DNA of 7,482 nt, from positions 11,532 through 19,013 of the forward strand of contig DJPK01000045.1 of NCBI GenBank assembly GCA_002438545.1, read 5' to 3'. The notes below the pieces were generated by a model that was not told the origin of the DNA, ran no database searches, and was given only the letters and a program-made list of their open reading frames with translations. The position numbers were made by a program, and so were the translations under genes. Of the stretch, positions 1 through 5,307 are shown piece after piece; position 1 is the stretch's first letter, and each line of letters opens with the position of its first letter. The DNA is from Caryophanales bacterium UBA6414. GTDB taxonomy: Bacteria > Bacillota_I > Bacilli_A > RF39 > UBA660.

Positions 1-119
1 CCTCCTTGTAAGTCTAATCCATAATGAGTAATATTTAATAATGGTTTAATAGAATATACTCCAAGGGCAAATAATAGTACTAAGATAATACTACCAATAA
101 TAAATTTAGTTTTTTTCAT
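1..119 (-). CDS. secD: SecD or SecDF protein-export membrane subunit, N-terminal fragment
   Basis: Only the first 39 complete codons are in the window; the gene runs off the left edge. The reading frame starts at the ATG at 119-117 and gives MKKTKF, a hydrophobic segment of about 15 residues (IIGSIILVLLFALGV), then a short stretch ending in GLDLQGG at the edge. One N-terminal membrane helix followed by GLDLQGG is the family hallmark of SecD, an accessory subunit of the Sec translocase that helps pull exported proteins across the membrane. Whether it is SecD alone or the fused SecDF found in Bacillus cannot be told here. The start overlaps the end of the comN-like gene by 14 bp, so the two are probably co-transcribed and translationally coupled. 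The family call is fairly safe because the motif is specific, although little sequence is available. Confidence 0.82.
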   Translation of the reverse strand, partial: MKKTKFIIGSIILVLLFALGVYSIKPLLNITHYGLDLQG

Positions 120-384
120 ACTTAACTTCCTCCAATACTCTTTCACTATTCTTTAACTTTTCTTTTAAATAATTATCAACGTTTGTTATATCAACATGTA
201 TTATATCATCAACCATTTCAGATATAGATAAATTATTAGCGGTCTTCCATTTATTAATAGATAAATAGTTCCATATATCTTCATTCTTTATATAAGGATA
301 TTTTTGTTTATTTAATCTTTGTTTTACTGAAAAGGCTGGTTTTAATCTTAAATATAATTCTTTTAAACTACTATACTCTTCCAT
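106..384 (-). CDS. comN: ComN-like post-transcriptional regulator
   Basis: A 92-aa soluble, charged protein with no signal peptide or membrane helix. It contains the pattern LYLRLKPAF (10-18), EDIWNYL (35-41), KWK (45-47) and LSISEMVDDI (52-61), which fits the small Firmicute post-transcriptional regulator family whose Bacillus subtilis member is ComN (YrzD). ComN is reported there to act on the mRNA of comE, a late competence operon. The ATG at 384-382 follows AAGGTGG by 4 nt. Its 3' end overlaps the secD start by 14 bp, and in my recollection comN and secDF are also neighbours in Bacillus, which supports the call. The similarity was recognised by eye from a short family; the role in this organism, including any link to competence, is inference. 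Confidence 0.68.
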   Translation of the reverse strand: MEEYSSLKELYLRLKPAFSVKQRLNKQKYPYIKNEDIWNYLSINKWKTANNLSISEMVDDIIHVDITNVDNYLKEKLKNSERVLEEVKYEKN

Positions 385-401
385 GATACCACCTTGATAT
401 A

Positions 402-430
402 ATTATATAACAAATTAGTATAATTTAAAA
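402..430 (-). promoter_or_regulatory. Probable promoter of the comN-secD unit
   Basis: On the minus strand a perfect TATAAT -10 (407-402) lies 17 nt after a weak -35 candidate TTTTAA (430-425). Transcription would start near 396, giving a leader of about 12 nt that holds only the ribosome-binding site. It follows directly after the spoIIGA terminator, so comN-secD looks independently transcribed. The -10 is convincing; the -35 matches consensus at only three positions. Confidence 0.5.
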
Positions 431-431
431 G

Positions 432-460
432 AAAAAATGCATAAGTCAGTGGATTTATGC
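432..460 (-). terminator. Intrinsic terminator after spoIIGA
   Basis: Reading the minus strand, GCATAA (460-455) and TTATGC (444-439) form a six-pair stem around a 10-nt loop, followed after one base by six T (437-432). It begins 11 bp after the spoIIGA stop codon and separates spoIIGA from comN-secD. Confidence 0.75.
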
Positions 461-470
461 AACGAGATGG

Positions 471-1250
471 TTATTCTAATAACTTACTGTGTAAAATAAC
501 TTCGATACCATCAATATTTATTTTATGGGATGTAAGTCCTAGTAAAAGTTTCTTCTTATACCCTATTCCTTCAATATATAGATTATTTATTGTAATGCAC
601 TCTAATAGTTCATGACCACTAGCCGTACTATATGGTACTAAGATTACTTTTTCATTAGTTATATCTATTAAATTTTTATTGATTAATATTATAGGTCGAT
701 GGTGATATGGATCATATAAGCCATTACCTGTATCTAAGAAGGCTGTTGTTTTAATAGTAGTGTTATTGTTTAGAGTAATAATGATATTATAGTAATTAGA
801 ATAGTTATTCTTTAGTTTTTTTACAGTTTTAGTATAGAGATATAATATTATTGGAGAGATAATTAGTAGTGAGATAATACTTACTTGATAGTTATTACGA
901 TATATTATTAAGTTATCACGATGATAGTTTAATTTTATGGTAATTAGATATAGAAAACCTCCTAGAGTAATACTTGTAATATAAAGATAGATAAGGTTTG
1001 TGATAGTATAACGAATATCTTTATAACCAAAACATACTACTAACATAAGAATAGTATTAATAAACTTAAAGATATATAATAAATAACCATTATCTAACAT
1101 TGATACAATAATCATTAAAGAACCTAGAACAGAAGATAATAATAATTTCTTGATGGTAGTTCTTCTATTTAAAATAATACTAACACTAGTTAATAATATA
1201 AAGTCAAAGATAAAGCTTATTAAAATAGTTAGATCTAGATATACTGTCAT
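471..1250 (-). CDS. spoIIGA: SpoIIGA, sporulation sigma-E factor processing peptidase
   Basis: A 259-aa membrane-anchored aspartic protease. In Bacillus, SpoIIGA cleaves pro-sigma-E in the mother cell after a signal from the forespore, switching on early mother-cell sporulation genes. The N-terminal half (about 1-140) is a run of hydrophobic segments compatible with about five membrane helices, and its start, MTVYLDLTILISFIFDFILL, resembles the Bacillus start. The C-terminal half is the protease domain: the catalytic motif AFLDTGNGLYDP (170-181) puts the active aspartate at D173, and the downstream VILVPYSTASG (202-212) corresponds to the conserved IPY loop. It is shorter than the roughly 300-aa Bacillus protein, with fewer residues after the active site. 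The ATG at 1250-1248 follows GGTGAG closely. In Bacillus it is followed by sigE; here a terminator and comN follow instead, so its substrate gene must lie elsewhere. Confidence is high from motif plus topology. Confidence 0.92.
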   Translation of the reverse strand: MTVYLDLTILISFIFDFILLTSVSIILNRRTTIKKLLLSSVLGSLMIIVSMLDNGYLLYIFKFINTILMLVVCFGYKDIRYTITNLIYLYITSITLGGFLYLITIKLNYHRDNLIIYRNNYQVSIISLLIISPIILYLYTKTVKKLKNNYSNYYNIIITLNNNTTIKTTAFLDTGNGLYDPYHHRPIILINKNLIDITNEKVILVPYSTASGHELLECITINNLYIEGIGYKKKLLLGLTSHKINIDGIEVILHSKLLE

Positions 1251-1265
1251 ATTCTCACCATAGAT

Positions 1266-1298
1266 AGTATAAAAAAAATATGACTATAAATATGTCAT
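1266..1298 (-). promoter_or_regulatory. Candidate spoIIGA promoter with long spacer
   Basis: On the minus strand ATGACA (1298-1293) and TATACT (1271-1266) each match sigma-A consensus at five of six positions but are 21 bp apart instead of 17. The Bacillus spoIIG promoter, activated by Spo0A, is known for an unusually long 22-bp spacer, so this spacing may be meaningful. Against it, both elements overlap the parE terminator hairpin and the predicted leader would be only about 10 nt. This is an inference from layout, not proof. Confidence 0.4.
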
Positions 1299-1303
1299 AT
1301 TTT
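1271..1303 (-). terminator. Intrinsic terminator of parE
   Basis: On the minus strand AAAATATGAC (1303-1294) pairs perfectly with GTCATATTTT (1284-1275) across a 9-nt loop, and the T run continues to 1271. The stem overlaps the parE stop codon at 1304-1302. It should end parE transcription before spoIIGA, though the stem is AT-rich, so some readthrough is likely. Confidence 0.7.
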
Positions 1304-3215
1304 AGACTATTTGATAATTATCTTCTAGAGAAAATTCGACATTCTCCTCGATCCATTCTTTTCTGGGTTCGACAGCATCACCCATTAAGACACTAACTCT
1401 TTTTTCAGCAAGAGCAGCATCAGTGATGTTAATTTTTATTAAACTTCTTGTTCGTGGATCCATAGTAGTATCACATAGTTGGTCAGCATTCATTTCTCCT
1501 AATCCTTTATATCTTTGAACTTTATAATTACTTTTACCATTAGTAATATTCTTTAATTCTTCGTTAGACCAAGCATAACTTTCTTTATTACCCATTGTTA
1601 TTTTATATAATGGTGGCATAGCTATATATAGTCTTCCGTCTTCAATTAATGGTTTCATATAACGGTAGAAGAAGGTTAATAGTAAGCATTGAATATGAGC
1701 ACCATCATCATCGGCATCGGTCATAATAATTACTTTACCATAATTACATTCTTTAATATCAAAATCATTACCTAAACCCGCTCCGACAGTATGAATTAAA
1801 GTATTTATTTCTTCATTTTTTAATAATTCATCTAGACGTGATTTTTCAGTATTAATTACTTTACCACGTAATGGTAAAATAGCTTGGGTCTTACGGTCAC
1901 GGCCTTGTTTAGCTGAACCACCGGCACTATCACCTTCAACGATAAATAATTCACGTAAGTGTTTATCTTTTGTTTGGGCTGGTGTTAGTTTACCGCTTAG
2001 TATTTTTTCAATCTTTTTACCATCTTTACCTTTTCTAGCTTCTTCTCTAGCCTTACGAGCAGCTTCCCTTGCTTCTTTACCTTTTAAGGCTTTAGAGACA
2101 ATTTGTGTTGCTACTTGTTTATTTTCTTGTAAGAAGAACTTTAATTTTTCTGAAACGATAGCTTCGACGATGGGTCTTGCAGATGGTGTACCTAATTTAG
2201 ATTTAGTTTGTCCTTCAAATTGTAAGATTTCTTCAGGTATTTGAACACTAATAATGGCTGTTAGGCCTTCTCTAACATCACTGCCTTCAAATGATTTAGT
2301 TTTTCCTTTGAAGAAGTTATTTTCTTTAGCATAATCATTTAATACTTTAGTTATAGCAGTTTTAAAGCCTACTTCATGAGAACCACCATCAGATGTTTTA
2401 ACATTATTTACAAACGAAATAATATTTTCTGAATAACTATCAGTATATTGCATAGCAACTGAGACATTCACTTTATCTTTTGTACCGGTAAAGCATAGAA
2501 CATTATGAAGTGGTACTTTAGATTCATTTAAGTATTTACAAAAAGCATCTAAACCATTTTCATAACAATATTTTTCAGTACGTCCCTCAATATCATTTTC
2601 TATTTCGATAGTTAAACCATTAATTAAGAAAGCACATTCTTGCATTCTTTCACAAATTGTTGAGAAACTAAATGTGGTATTAGGAAATATTGAACTATCA
2701 GGCATAAATCTTACTGTTGTACCAGTCTTAGTAGTTGGTCCAATTTTCTTAAGGGGCACTTCTACTTTACCACCATCAGAAAACTTAATATAGTATTCTT
2801 CATGATCTCTTCTAGTGGTTACTTCCATATAACTACTTAAAGCATTAACAACGGATGCTCCAACGCCATGAAGCCCTCCGGATACTTTATAACCGGAATT
2901 TTCAAATTTACCACCAGCATGTAAGACAGTATATATTACTTCCGGAGTACTTTTTCCTGATGAGTGCATACCGGTTGGAATACCACGTCCCCTATCAGTG
3001 ACACTAATACTACCATCATCATGCATAATTATCTTTAAATAGTCTCCATAACCATTTAAAGCTTCATCAATGGAATTATCTACTATCTCCCAAATTAAAT
3101 GGTGAAGGCCACGTCTATCAGTTGAACCAATATACATACCAGGTCTTTTTCTAACGGCTTCTAAGCCCTCTAATATTTTGATCGAATTTTCATCATAACT
3201 ATTGTTTTTACTCAT
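1302..3215 (-). CDS. parE: DNA topoisomerase IV subunit B (ParE)
   Basis: A complete 637-aa type IIA topoisomerase ATPase subunit; with ParC it would form topoisomerase IV, which decatenates replicated chromosomes. The GHKL ATPase domain shows EIVDNSIDE (43-51), DRGRGIPTGMH (74-84) and the ATP lid GGLHGVGA (113-120). The transducer domain carries QTKSKLG (336-342) with the ATP-contacting lysine at 338. The TOPRIM domain has EGDSAGGSAKQGRDR (427-441), the metal-binding DxDxD at D500/D502/D504, and the C-terminal QRYKGLGEMN (567-576). ParE is chosen over GyrB because of PTGMH after the GHKL motif, the GASVVNALS segment, and HIQ after the DxDxD block, where GyrB usually has HIR. Length suits a Gram-positive ParE. 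The start follows AGAAAGAGTG, a weak ribosome-binding site. Odd point: parC, normally the next gene, is absent; a terminator and spoIIGA follow. Confidence 0.93.
   Translation of the reverse strand: MSKNNSYDENSIKILEGLEAVRKRPGMYIGSTDRRGLHHLIWEIVDNSIDEALNGYGDYLKIIMHDDGSISVTDRGRGIPTGMHSSGKSTPEVIYTVLHAGGKFENSGYKVSGGLHGVGASVVNALSSYMEVTTRRDHEEYYIKFSDGGKVEVPLKKIGPTTKTGTTVRFMPDSSIFPNTTFSFSTICERMQECAFLINGLTIEIENDIEGRTEKYCYENGLDAFCKYLNESKVPLHNVLCFTGTKDKVNVSVAMQYTDSYSENIISFVNNVKTSDGGSHEVGFKTAITKVLNDYAKENNFFKGKTKSFEGSDVREGLTAIISVQIPEEILQFEGQTKSKLGTPSARPIVEAIVSEKLKFFLQENKQVATQIVSKALKGKEAREAARKAREEARKGKDGKKIEKILSGKLTPAQTKDKHLRELFIVEGDSAGGSAKQGRDRKTQAILPLRGKVINTEKSRLDELLKNEEINTLIHTVGAGLGNDFDIKECNYGKVIIMTDADDDGAHIQCLLLTFFYRYMKPLIEDGRLYIAMPPLYKITMGNKESYAWSNEELKNITNGKSNYKVQRYKGLGEMNADQLCDTTMDPRTRSLIKINITDAALAEKRVSVLMGDAVEPRKEWIEENVEFSLEDNYQIV
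1335..1341 (-). promoter_or_regulatory. Putative Spo0A box 1 upstream of spoIIGA
   Basis: The minus strand reads TGTCGAA at 1341-1335, an exact match to the Spo0A-box core TGNCGAA. It lies inside the last codons of parE, 85-91 bp upstream of the spoIIGA start and about 37 bp upstream of the candidate -35. Spo0A~P directly activates spoIIG in Bacillus, so location and orientation fit. Seven-base matches occur by chance, hence moderate confidence. Confidence 0.45.
1368..1374 (-). promoter_or_regulatory. Putative Spo0A box 2 upstream of spoIIGA
   Basis: A second exact TGTCGAA on the minus strand (1374-1368), same orientation and 33 bp, about three helical turns, from the first. I saw no other exact match in the window by eye. 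It encodes part of AVEPRKEW in ParE, so protein constraint could also explain it. Confidence 0.42.
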
Positions 3216-3237
3216 TTTGTATCACTCTTTCTATCTA

Positions 3238-3266
3238 ATTCTAACATAAAAACTTGGTTTCATCAA
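3238..3266 (-). promoter_or_regulatory. parE promoter
   Basis: The minus strand has TTGATG (3266-3261), exactly 17 nt, then TAGAAT (3243-3238) with an extended -10 TG one base upstream. Start would be near 3231, about 16 nt before the parE ATG. An A/T-tract region (about 3275-3300) just upstream could act as an UP element shared with the divergent plus-strand promoter. Confidence 0.7.
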
Positions 3267-3304
3267 CAAAGTAGCAGAAAAAATTAGTTTTTTTAAATTT
3301 ATGC

Positions 3305-3333
3305 TTGACAAAATGACCATTATAACTTAATAT
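3305..3333 (+). promoter_or_regulatory. Plus-strand sigma-A-type promoter of the small RNA
   Basis: A perfect TTGACA (3305-3310) is followed after exactly 17 nt by TAATAT (3328-3333, four of six to consensus) inside a T/A-rich run. It is preceded by A/T tracts and points away from parE. The predicted start near 3338-3341 falls right at the base of a perfect 9-bp hairpin. No plus-strand gene follows before the terminator at 3407, so it would drive an RNA. Confidence 0.65.
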
Positions 3334-3338
3334 ATATA

Positions 3339-3441
3339 TCACCAATTCAAATTTTAGACGAATTGGTGCTAGTATCACACTAGCCAACCCCTTTTTATTC
3401 TTTTTGGAAGACTGTTCCGTGGGGGTCAGTCTTCTTTTTTT
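3339..3441 (+). ncRNA. Putative structured small RNA (about 100 nt)
   Basis: A self-contained transcription unit bounded by the promoter at 3305-3333 and a terminator ending at 3441. Stem 1 is CACCAATTC (3340-3348) with GAATTGGTG (3360-3368), nine perfect pairs starting at the predicted 5' end. Stem 2 is CTAGT (3369-3373) with ACTAG (3379-3383), stacked directly on it. A single-stranded pyrimidine stretch with ACCCC (3387-3391) follows, then the terminal hairpin. ACCCC can pair with GGGGT in the terminal loop (3422-3426), giving a pseudoknot, or an alternative fold in which GGAA/TTCC (3406-3409/3415-3418) forms inside. I do not recognise a named family. Staphylococcal RsaI/RsaOG has a comparable C-rich/G-rich pseudoknot, but that is an architectural parallel only. 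No open frame of note is present on this strand. It is divergent from parE and convergent with the SASP gene; targets are unknown. Confidence 0.55.
3407..3441 (+). terminator. Strong intrinsic terminator of the small RNA
   Basis: GAAGACTG (3407-3414) pairs perfectly with CAGTCTTC (3427-3434) across a 12-nt G-rich loop, and seven T follow at once (3435-3441). Orientation is unambiguous: the minus strand would have A, not T, after the stem. This is the best terminator in the window, yet no plus-strand protein gene precedes it. Confidence 0.8.
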
Positions 3442-3457
3442 ATTTTTATATAGCAAA

Positions 3458-3493
3458 AGAAATAGACATTTAAGCGTCTATTTCTATTTTTTT
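3458..3493. terminator. Bidirectional terminator after the SASP gene
   Basis: AGAAATAGAC (3458-3467) and GTCTATTTCT (3476-3485) form a perfect 10-bp stem with an 8-nt loop. On the plus strand it is followed by A and seven T (3487-3493), giving a second stop for the small RNA. On the minus strand, where the SASP gene ends 10 bp earlier, it is followed by only a few T, making a weaker but plausible SASP terminator. Confidence 0.68.
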
Positions 3494-3495
3494 AG

Positions 3496-3708
3496 TTATT
3501 TATTTTGAGTGTAAGAACCACTGATTTGGTTTTGACCTAATTGAACTAATCTCTTAGTAATTTCTCCACCAACTGATCCATTAGCTCTAGAAGTAGCATC
3601 TGGTCCTAAATTAACACCAAATTCGTTTGCTATTTCATATTTCATTCTTTCGATAGCTTTTTTAGCTCCTGGAACTAACATTTTATTGTTATTACTTGAA
3701 CTATTCAT
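3496..3708 (-). CDS. Alpha/beta-type small acid-soluble spore protein (SASP)
   Basis: A 70-aa protein that in spore formers coats forespore DNA, holding it in an A-like form resistant to UV and chemicals, and is degraded at germination to supply amino acids. The family signatures are all present: the germination protease (GPR) site in KYEIANEFGV (23-32), with cleavage expected after the glutamate of YEIA, and the DNA-binding block LGPDATSRANGSVGGEITKR (34-53). The N terminus is a variable Asn/Ser-rich stretch. The start was set at MNSSS because AGGAGGTG lies five bases upstream; an in-frame ATG seven codons earlier has no such site and would add MSVGGET, coded by the ribosome-binding site itself. 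Family members of this type are usually 60-75 aa, so length agrees. Expression in the forespore under sigma-G is expected, but I could not identify a convincing sigma-G promoter. Which ssp paralogue it is cannot be told. Confidence 0.95.
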   Translation of the reverse strand: MNSSSNNNKMLVPGAKKAIERMKYEIANEFGVNLGPDATSRANGSVGGEITKRLVQLGQNQISGSYTQNK

Positions 3709-3713
3709 CGTTT

Positions 3714-3721
3714 CACCTCCT
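3714..3721 (-). promoter_or_regulatory. Ribosome-binding site that fixes the SASP start
   Basis: AGGAGGTG on the minus strand, near-perfect to the 16S rRNA 3' end and five bases from the ATG at 3708-3706. Its strength suits a very abundant protein, and it excludes the longer in-frame start at 3729. Confidence 0.88.
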
Positions 3722-3744
3722 ACACTCATAGGTTGTGAAATTTT

Positions 3745-3779
3745 ACTAATTTAATACCATATTTTTATTGGTAATTAGT
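3745..3779. repeat. Inverted repeat between thiI and the SASP gene
   Basis: ACTAAT (3745-3750) plus TACCA (3755-3759) face TGGTA (3769-3773) plus ATTAGT (3774-3779), an 11-bp stem broken by a 4-nt bulge. On the minus strand no T run follows, so it is not a standard thiI terminator; it could be a weak terminator, an mRNA end-stabilising hairpin, or an operator ahead of the SASP gene. The role is unknown. Confidence 0.35.
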
Positions 3780-3794
3780 GGCAATTAAATTTTT

Positions 3795-4970
3795 TTAAAA
3801 ATCATAGTTATCTAAATCATTACTAATAACTATTATTTCATGGCTTTTTACAGCTTCTTGAATTAATGTTTCATAATCAAAACTATTTTCATATTCGATT
3901 GCTTTACTTAATTCCGGATTAATTACTGGATGTTTTGGTAAAAAGATAGTACAGCAATCTTCATATGGTAAGATAGATGTTTCGTAAGTATCGTTTTTTT
4001 TAGCTATTTCAATGATCTCTAATTTATCTAAACAGCTTACTGGTCTAATGACAGGAACATTACTAACATTATTAATTACTTGCATACTAGTTAATGTTTG
4101 GCTAGCTACTTGACCAATCGATTCACCATTTATTAAGATATGACAATTATTTTGATACATTACTCTTTCACTTATTCGATACATCATTCTTCGCATTATG
4201 GTTATCATATAAGTAGGATCAATATTTTTATATATTGCTTCTTGAATATTAGTAAAATTAATTACGTGTAATTTAATAGATGGTTGATATCTATTTAGTT
4301 TATTAACTAGAGTTTTTACTTTATTTTTAGCTTGAATACTAGTATGTGGTGGAGACTCAAAATAGATGCATTCTAATTTAACTCCTCTTTTCATAGCCAT
4401 ATAGCCAGCAACAGGAGAATCTATTCCTCCGGATAGCATTAATAAACCTTTACCGGCAACACTGACAGGATATCCTCCGGCACTGTTTATTTCTTTAGAA
4501 TATATATATGTATAATCATGTCTTATTTCTATCTTTAGGGTATAGTCAGGATTATGAACATCAACTTTTTTATTTGGAATATTTCTTAAAATTAATCCCC
4601 CAATAATATTATTAAACTCCATACTAGGTATATTAAAGTTTTTATCAGTTCTTCTAGTATCCACTTTAAAAGTATTAAAGTCTATTTCTTTAACGACTTC
4701 TAGTACTTTTTCTTTAATAATATCAGTATTAGTATCTACTTTATAGGCTACTACTATACTATGAATACCAAAGATATCTTTTAATACATCTACTATTTCA
4801 TTGATATTATCGTCTGTTTCAATAAACATTCTTACTCTATTTTTAATTATATTAACATGATAATTTTTTAATGCTGATTTAACATTATCACATAAGATAT
4901 TTATAAATAGATTTCTATTGGCTTTTTTAGTAGTTAATTCTCCATATTTAATTAATATTATTTTATCCAT
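3795..4970 (-). CDS. thiI: ThiI, tRNA 4-thiouridine (s4U8) sulfurtransferase
   Basis: A 391-aa cytoplasmic enzyme that adenylates uridine 8 of tRNA and exchanges its oxygen for sulfur, making the near-UV-sensing base s4U. The N-terminal ferredoxin-like and THUMP region (about 1-160) binds the tRNA acceptor. The PP-loop ATP pyrophosphatase domain begins with LMLSGGIDSPVAGYMAMKRG (177-196), then HVINFTNIQ (235-243), NGESIGQVASQTL (281-293) and EDCCTIFLPKHP (337-348), whose cysteines include the presumed sulfur-handling residue. There is no C-terminal rhodanese domain, as in Bacillus and unlike E. coli, so sulfur probably comes directly from a cysteine desulfurase; none is adjacent, unlike the common nifS-thiI pair. 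The ATG at 4970-4968 was chosen over a GTG nine bases upstream because GAGGAAG lies 8 nt before the ATG and overlaps the GTG. A role in thiamine synthesis is not implied by this form. Confidence 0.95.
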   Translation of the reverse strand: MDKIILIKYGELTTKKANRNLFINILCDNVKSALKNYHVNIIKNRVRMFIETDDNINEIVDVLKDIFGIHSIVVAYKVDTNTDIIKEKVLEVVKEIDFNTFKVDTRRTDKNFNIPSMEFNNIIGGLILRNIPNKKVDVHNPDYTLKIEIRHDYTYIYSKEINSAGGYPVSVAGKGLLMLSGGIDSPVAGYMAMKRGVKLECIYFESPPHTSIQAKNKVKTLVNKLNRYQPSIKLHVINFTNIQEAIYKNIDPTYMITIMRRMMYRISERVMYQNNCHILINGESIGQVASQTLTSMQVINNVSNVPVIRPVSCLDKLEIIEIAKKNDTYETSILPYEDCCTIFLPKHPVINPELSKAIEYENSFDYETLIQEAVKSHEIIVISNDLDNYDF

Positions 4971-4993
4971 TATAAGCACTTCCTCACTTAGTA

Positions 4994-5022
4994 AGTATAA
5001 AGAAAAACAGTTATTTAGTCAA
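4994..5022 (-). promoter_or_regulatory. thiI promoter embedded in the yutD terminator
   Basis: On the minus strand TTGACT (5022-5017), exactly 17 nt, then TATACT (4999-4994), each five of six to consensus. The -35 lies in the loop and 3' arm of the yutD terminator hairpin. Start near 4987 would give a leader of about 17 nt containing only GAGGAAG (4985-4979). Confidence 0.72.
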
Positions 5023-5027
5023 TAACT
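5003..5027 (-). terminator. Intrinsic terminator of the DUF4015-yutD operon
   Basis: On the minus strand AGTTATT (5027-5021) pairs with AATAACT (5015-5009) over a 5-nt loop, followed by G and five T, then more T-rich sequence. It overlaps the last bases of the yutD stop codon, and its bases also serve the thiI promoter. Confidence 0.65.
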
Positions 5028-5307
5028 ATTTCACTTTCTCTAATATAAAGTATTTGCAATCGTTAGCACAATTCTCAATAAGATATTTATTTACGTTTTG
5101 ATAATTATTTATTTTACTTACTTTTTTATTGTCTTTGTTGTAGAAGCCTTTTAGTCTTAGTCTAGAATAAGCTATATCACCGACAATATAATCATAGTCT
5201 TTAAAGTAATCAGTATATCTTTGAGTAAATTCTTCTAGGTTAAAGGCTTCTTTATAGTCTTTTATTAATTTATATTTATTAGTTTCTACTTCAATTAGTT
5301 TGTCCAT
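5026..5307 (-). CDS. yutD: YutD-family protein (DUF1027)
   Basis: A 93-aa soluble protein matching the YutD family of Bacilli, for which no firm biochemical role is known to me. The hallmark is YDYIVGDIAYSRLRLKGFY (38-56), equivalent to the DYIVGDWGYNQLRLKGFF block of the Bacillus protein, followed by a C-terminal C-x3-C pair (C80, C84) in NCANDCKYFIL; the spacing of the cysteines is kept. No signal peptide or membrane segment is seen. The ATG at 5307-5305 lies inside the end of the upstream DUF4015 gene, a 17-bp overlap, and AAAGGAG sits 15 nt upstream, farther than usual, so translational coupling with the upstream gene is likely. It ends with TAG just before a terminator. Family assignment is good; function remains unknown. 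Confidence 0.87.
   Translation of the reverse strand: MDKLIEVETNKYKLIKDYKEAFNLEEFTQRYTDYFKDYDYIVGDIAYSRLRLKGFYNKDNKKVSKINNYQNVNKYLIENCANDCKYFILEKVK

Noticed and set aside
1302..3215. GyrB as the identity of the topoisomerase subunit
   Set aside because: PTGMH, GASVVNALS and HIQ after the TOPRIM aspartates fit ParE better than GyrB, though only a tree would settle it formally.
3339..3441. Riboswitch or leader attenuator instead of a free small RNA
   Set aside because: No plus-strand gene lies downstream; the next gene is on the opposite strand and a second terminator follows.
3241..3456. Minus-strand 71-codon open frame between parE and the SASP gene
   Set aside because: It covers the parE promoter, lies antisense to the small-RNA structures, has no convincing ribosome-binding site and gives a low-complexity Lys/Phe-rich product.
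3709..3729. Longer SASP start adding seven residues
   Set aside because: Those codons contain the strong AGGAGGTG site that serves the downstream ATG, and no site precedes the longer start.
4971..4979. GTG start for thiI three codons upstream
   Set aside because: The GTG overlaps the GAGGAAG ribosome-binding site, which is correctly spaced for the ATG at 4970.
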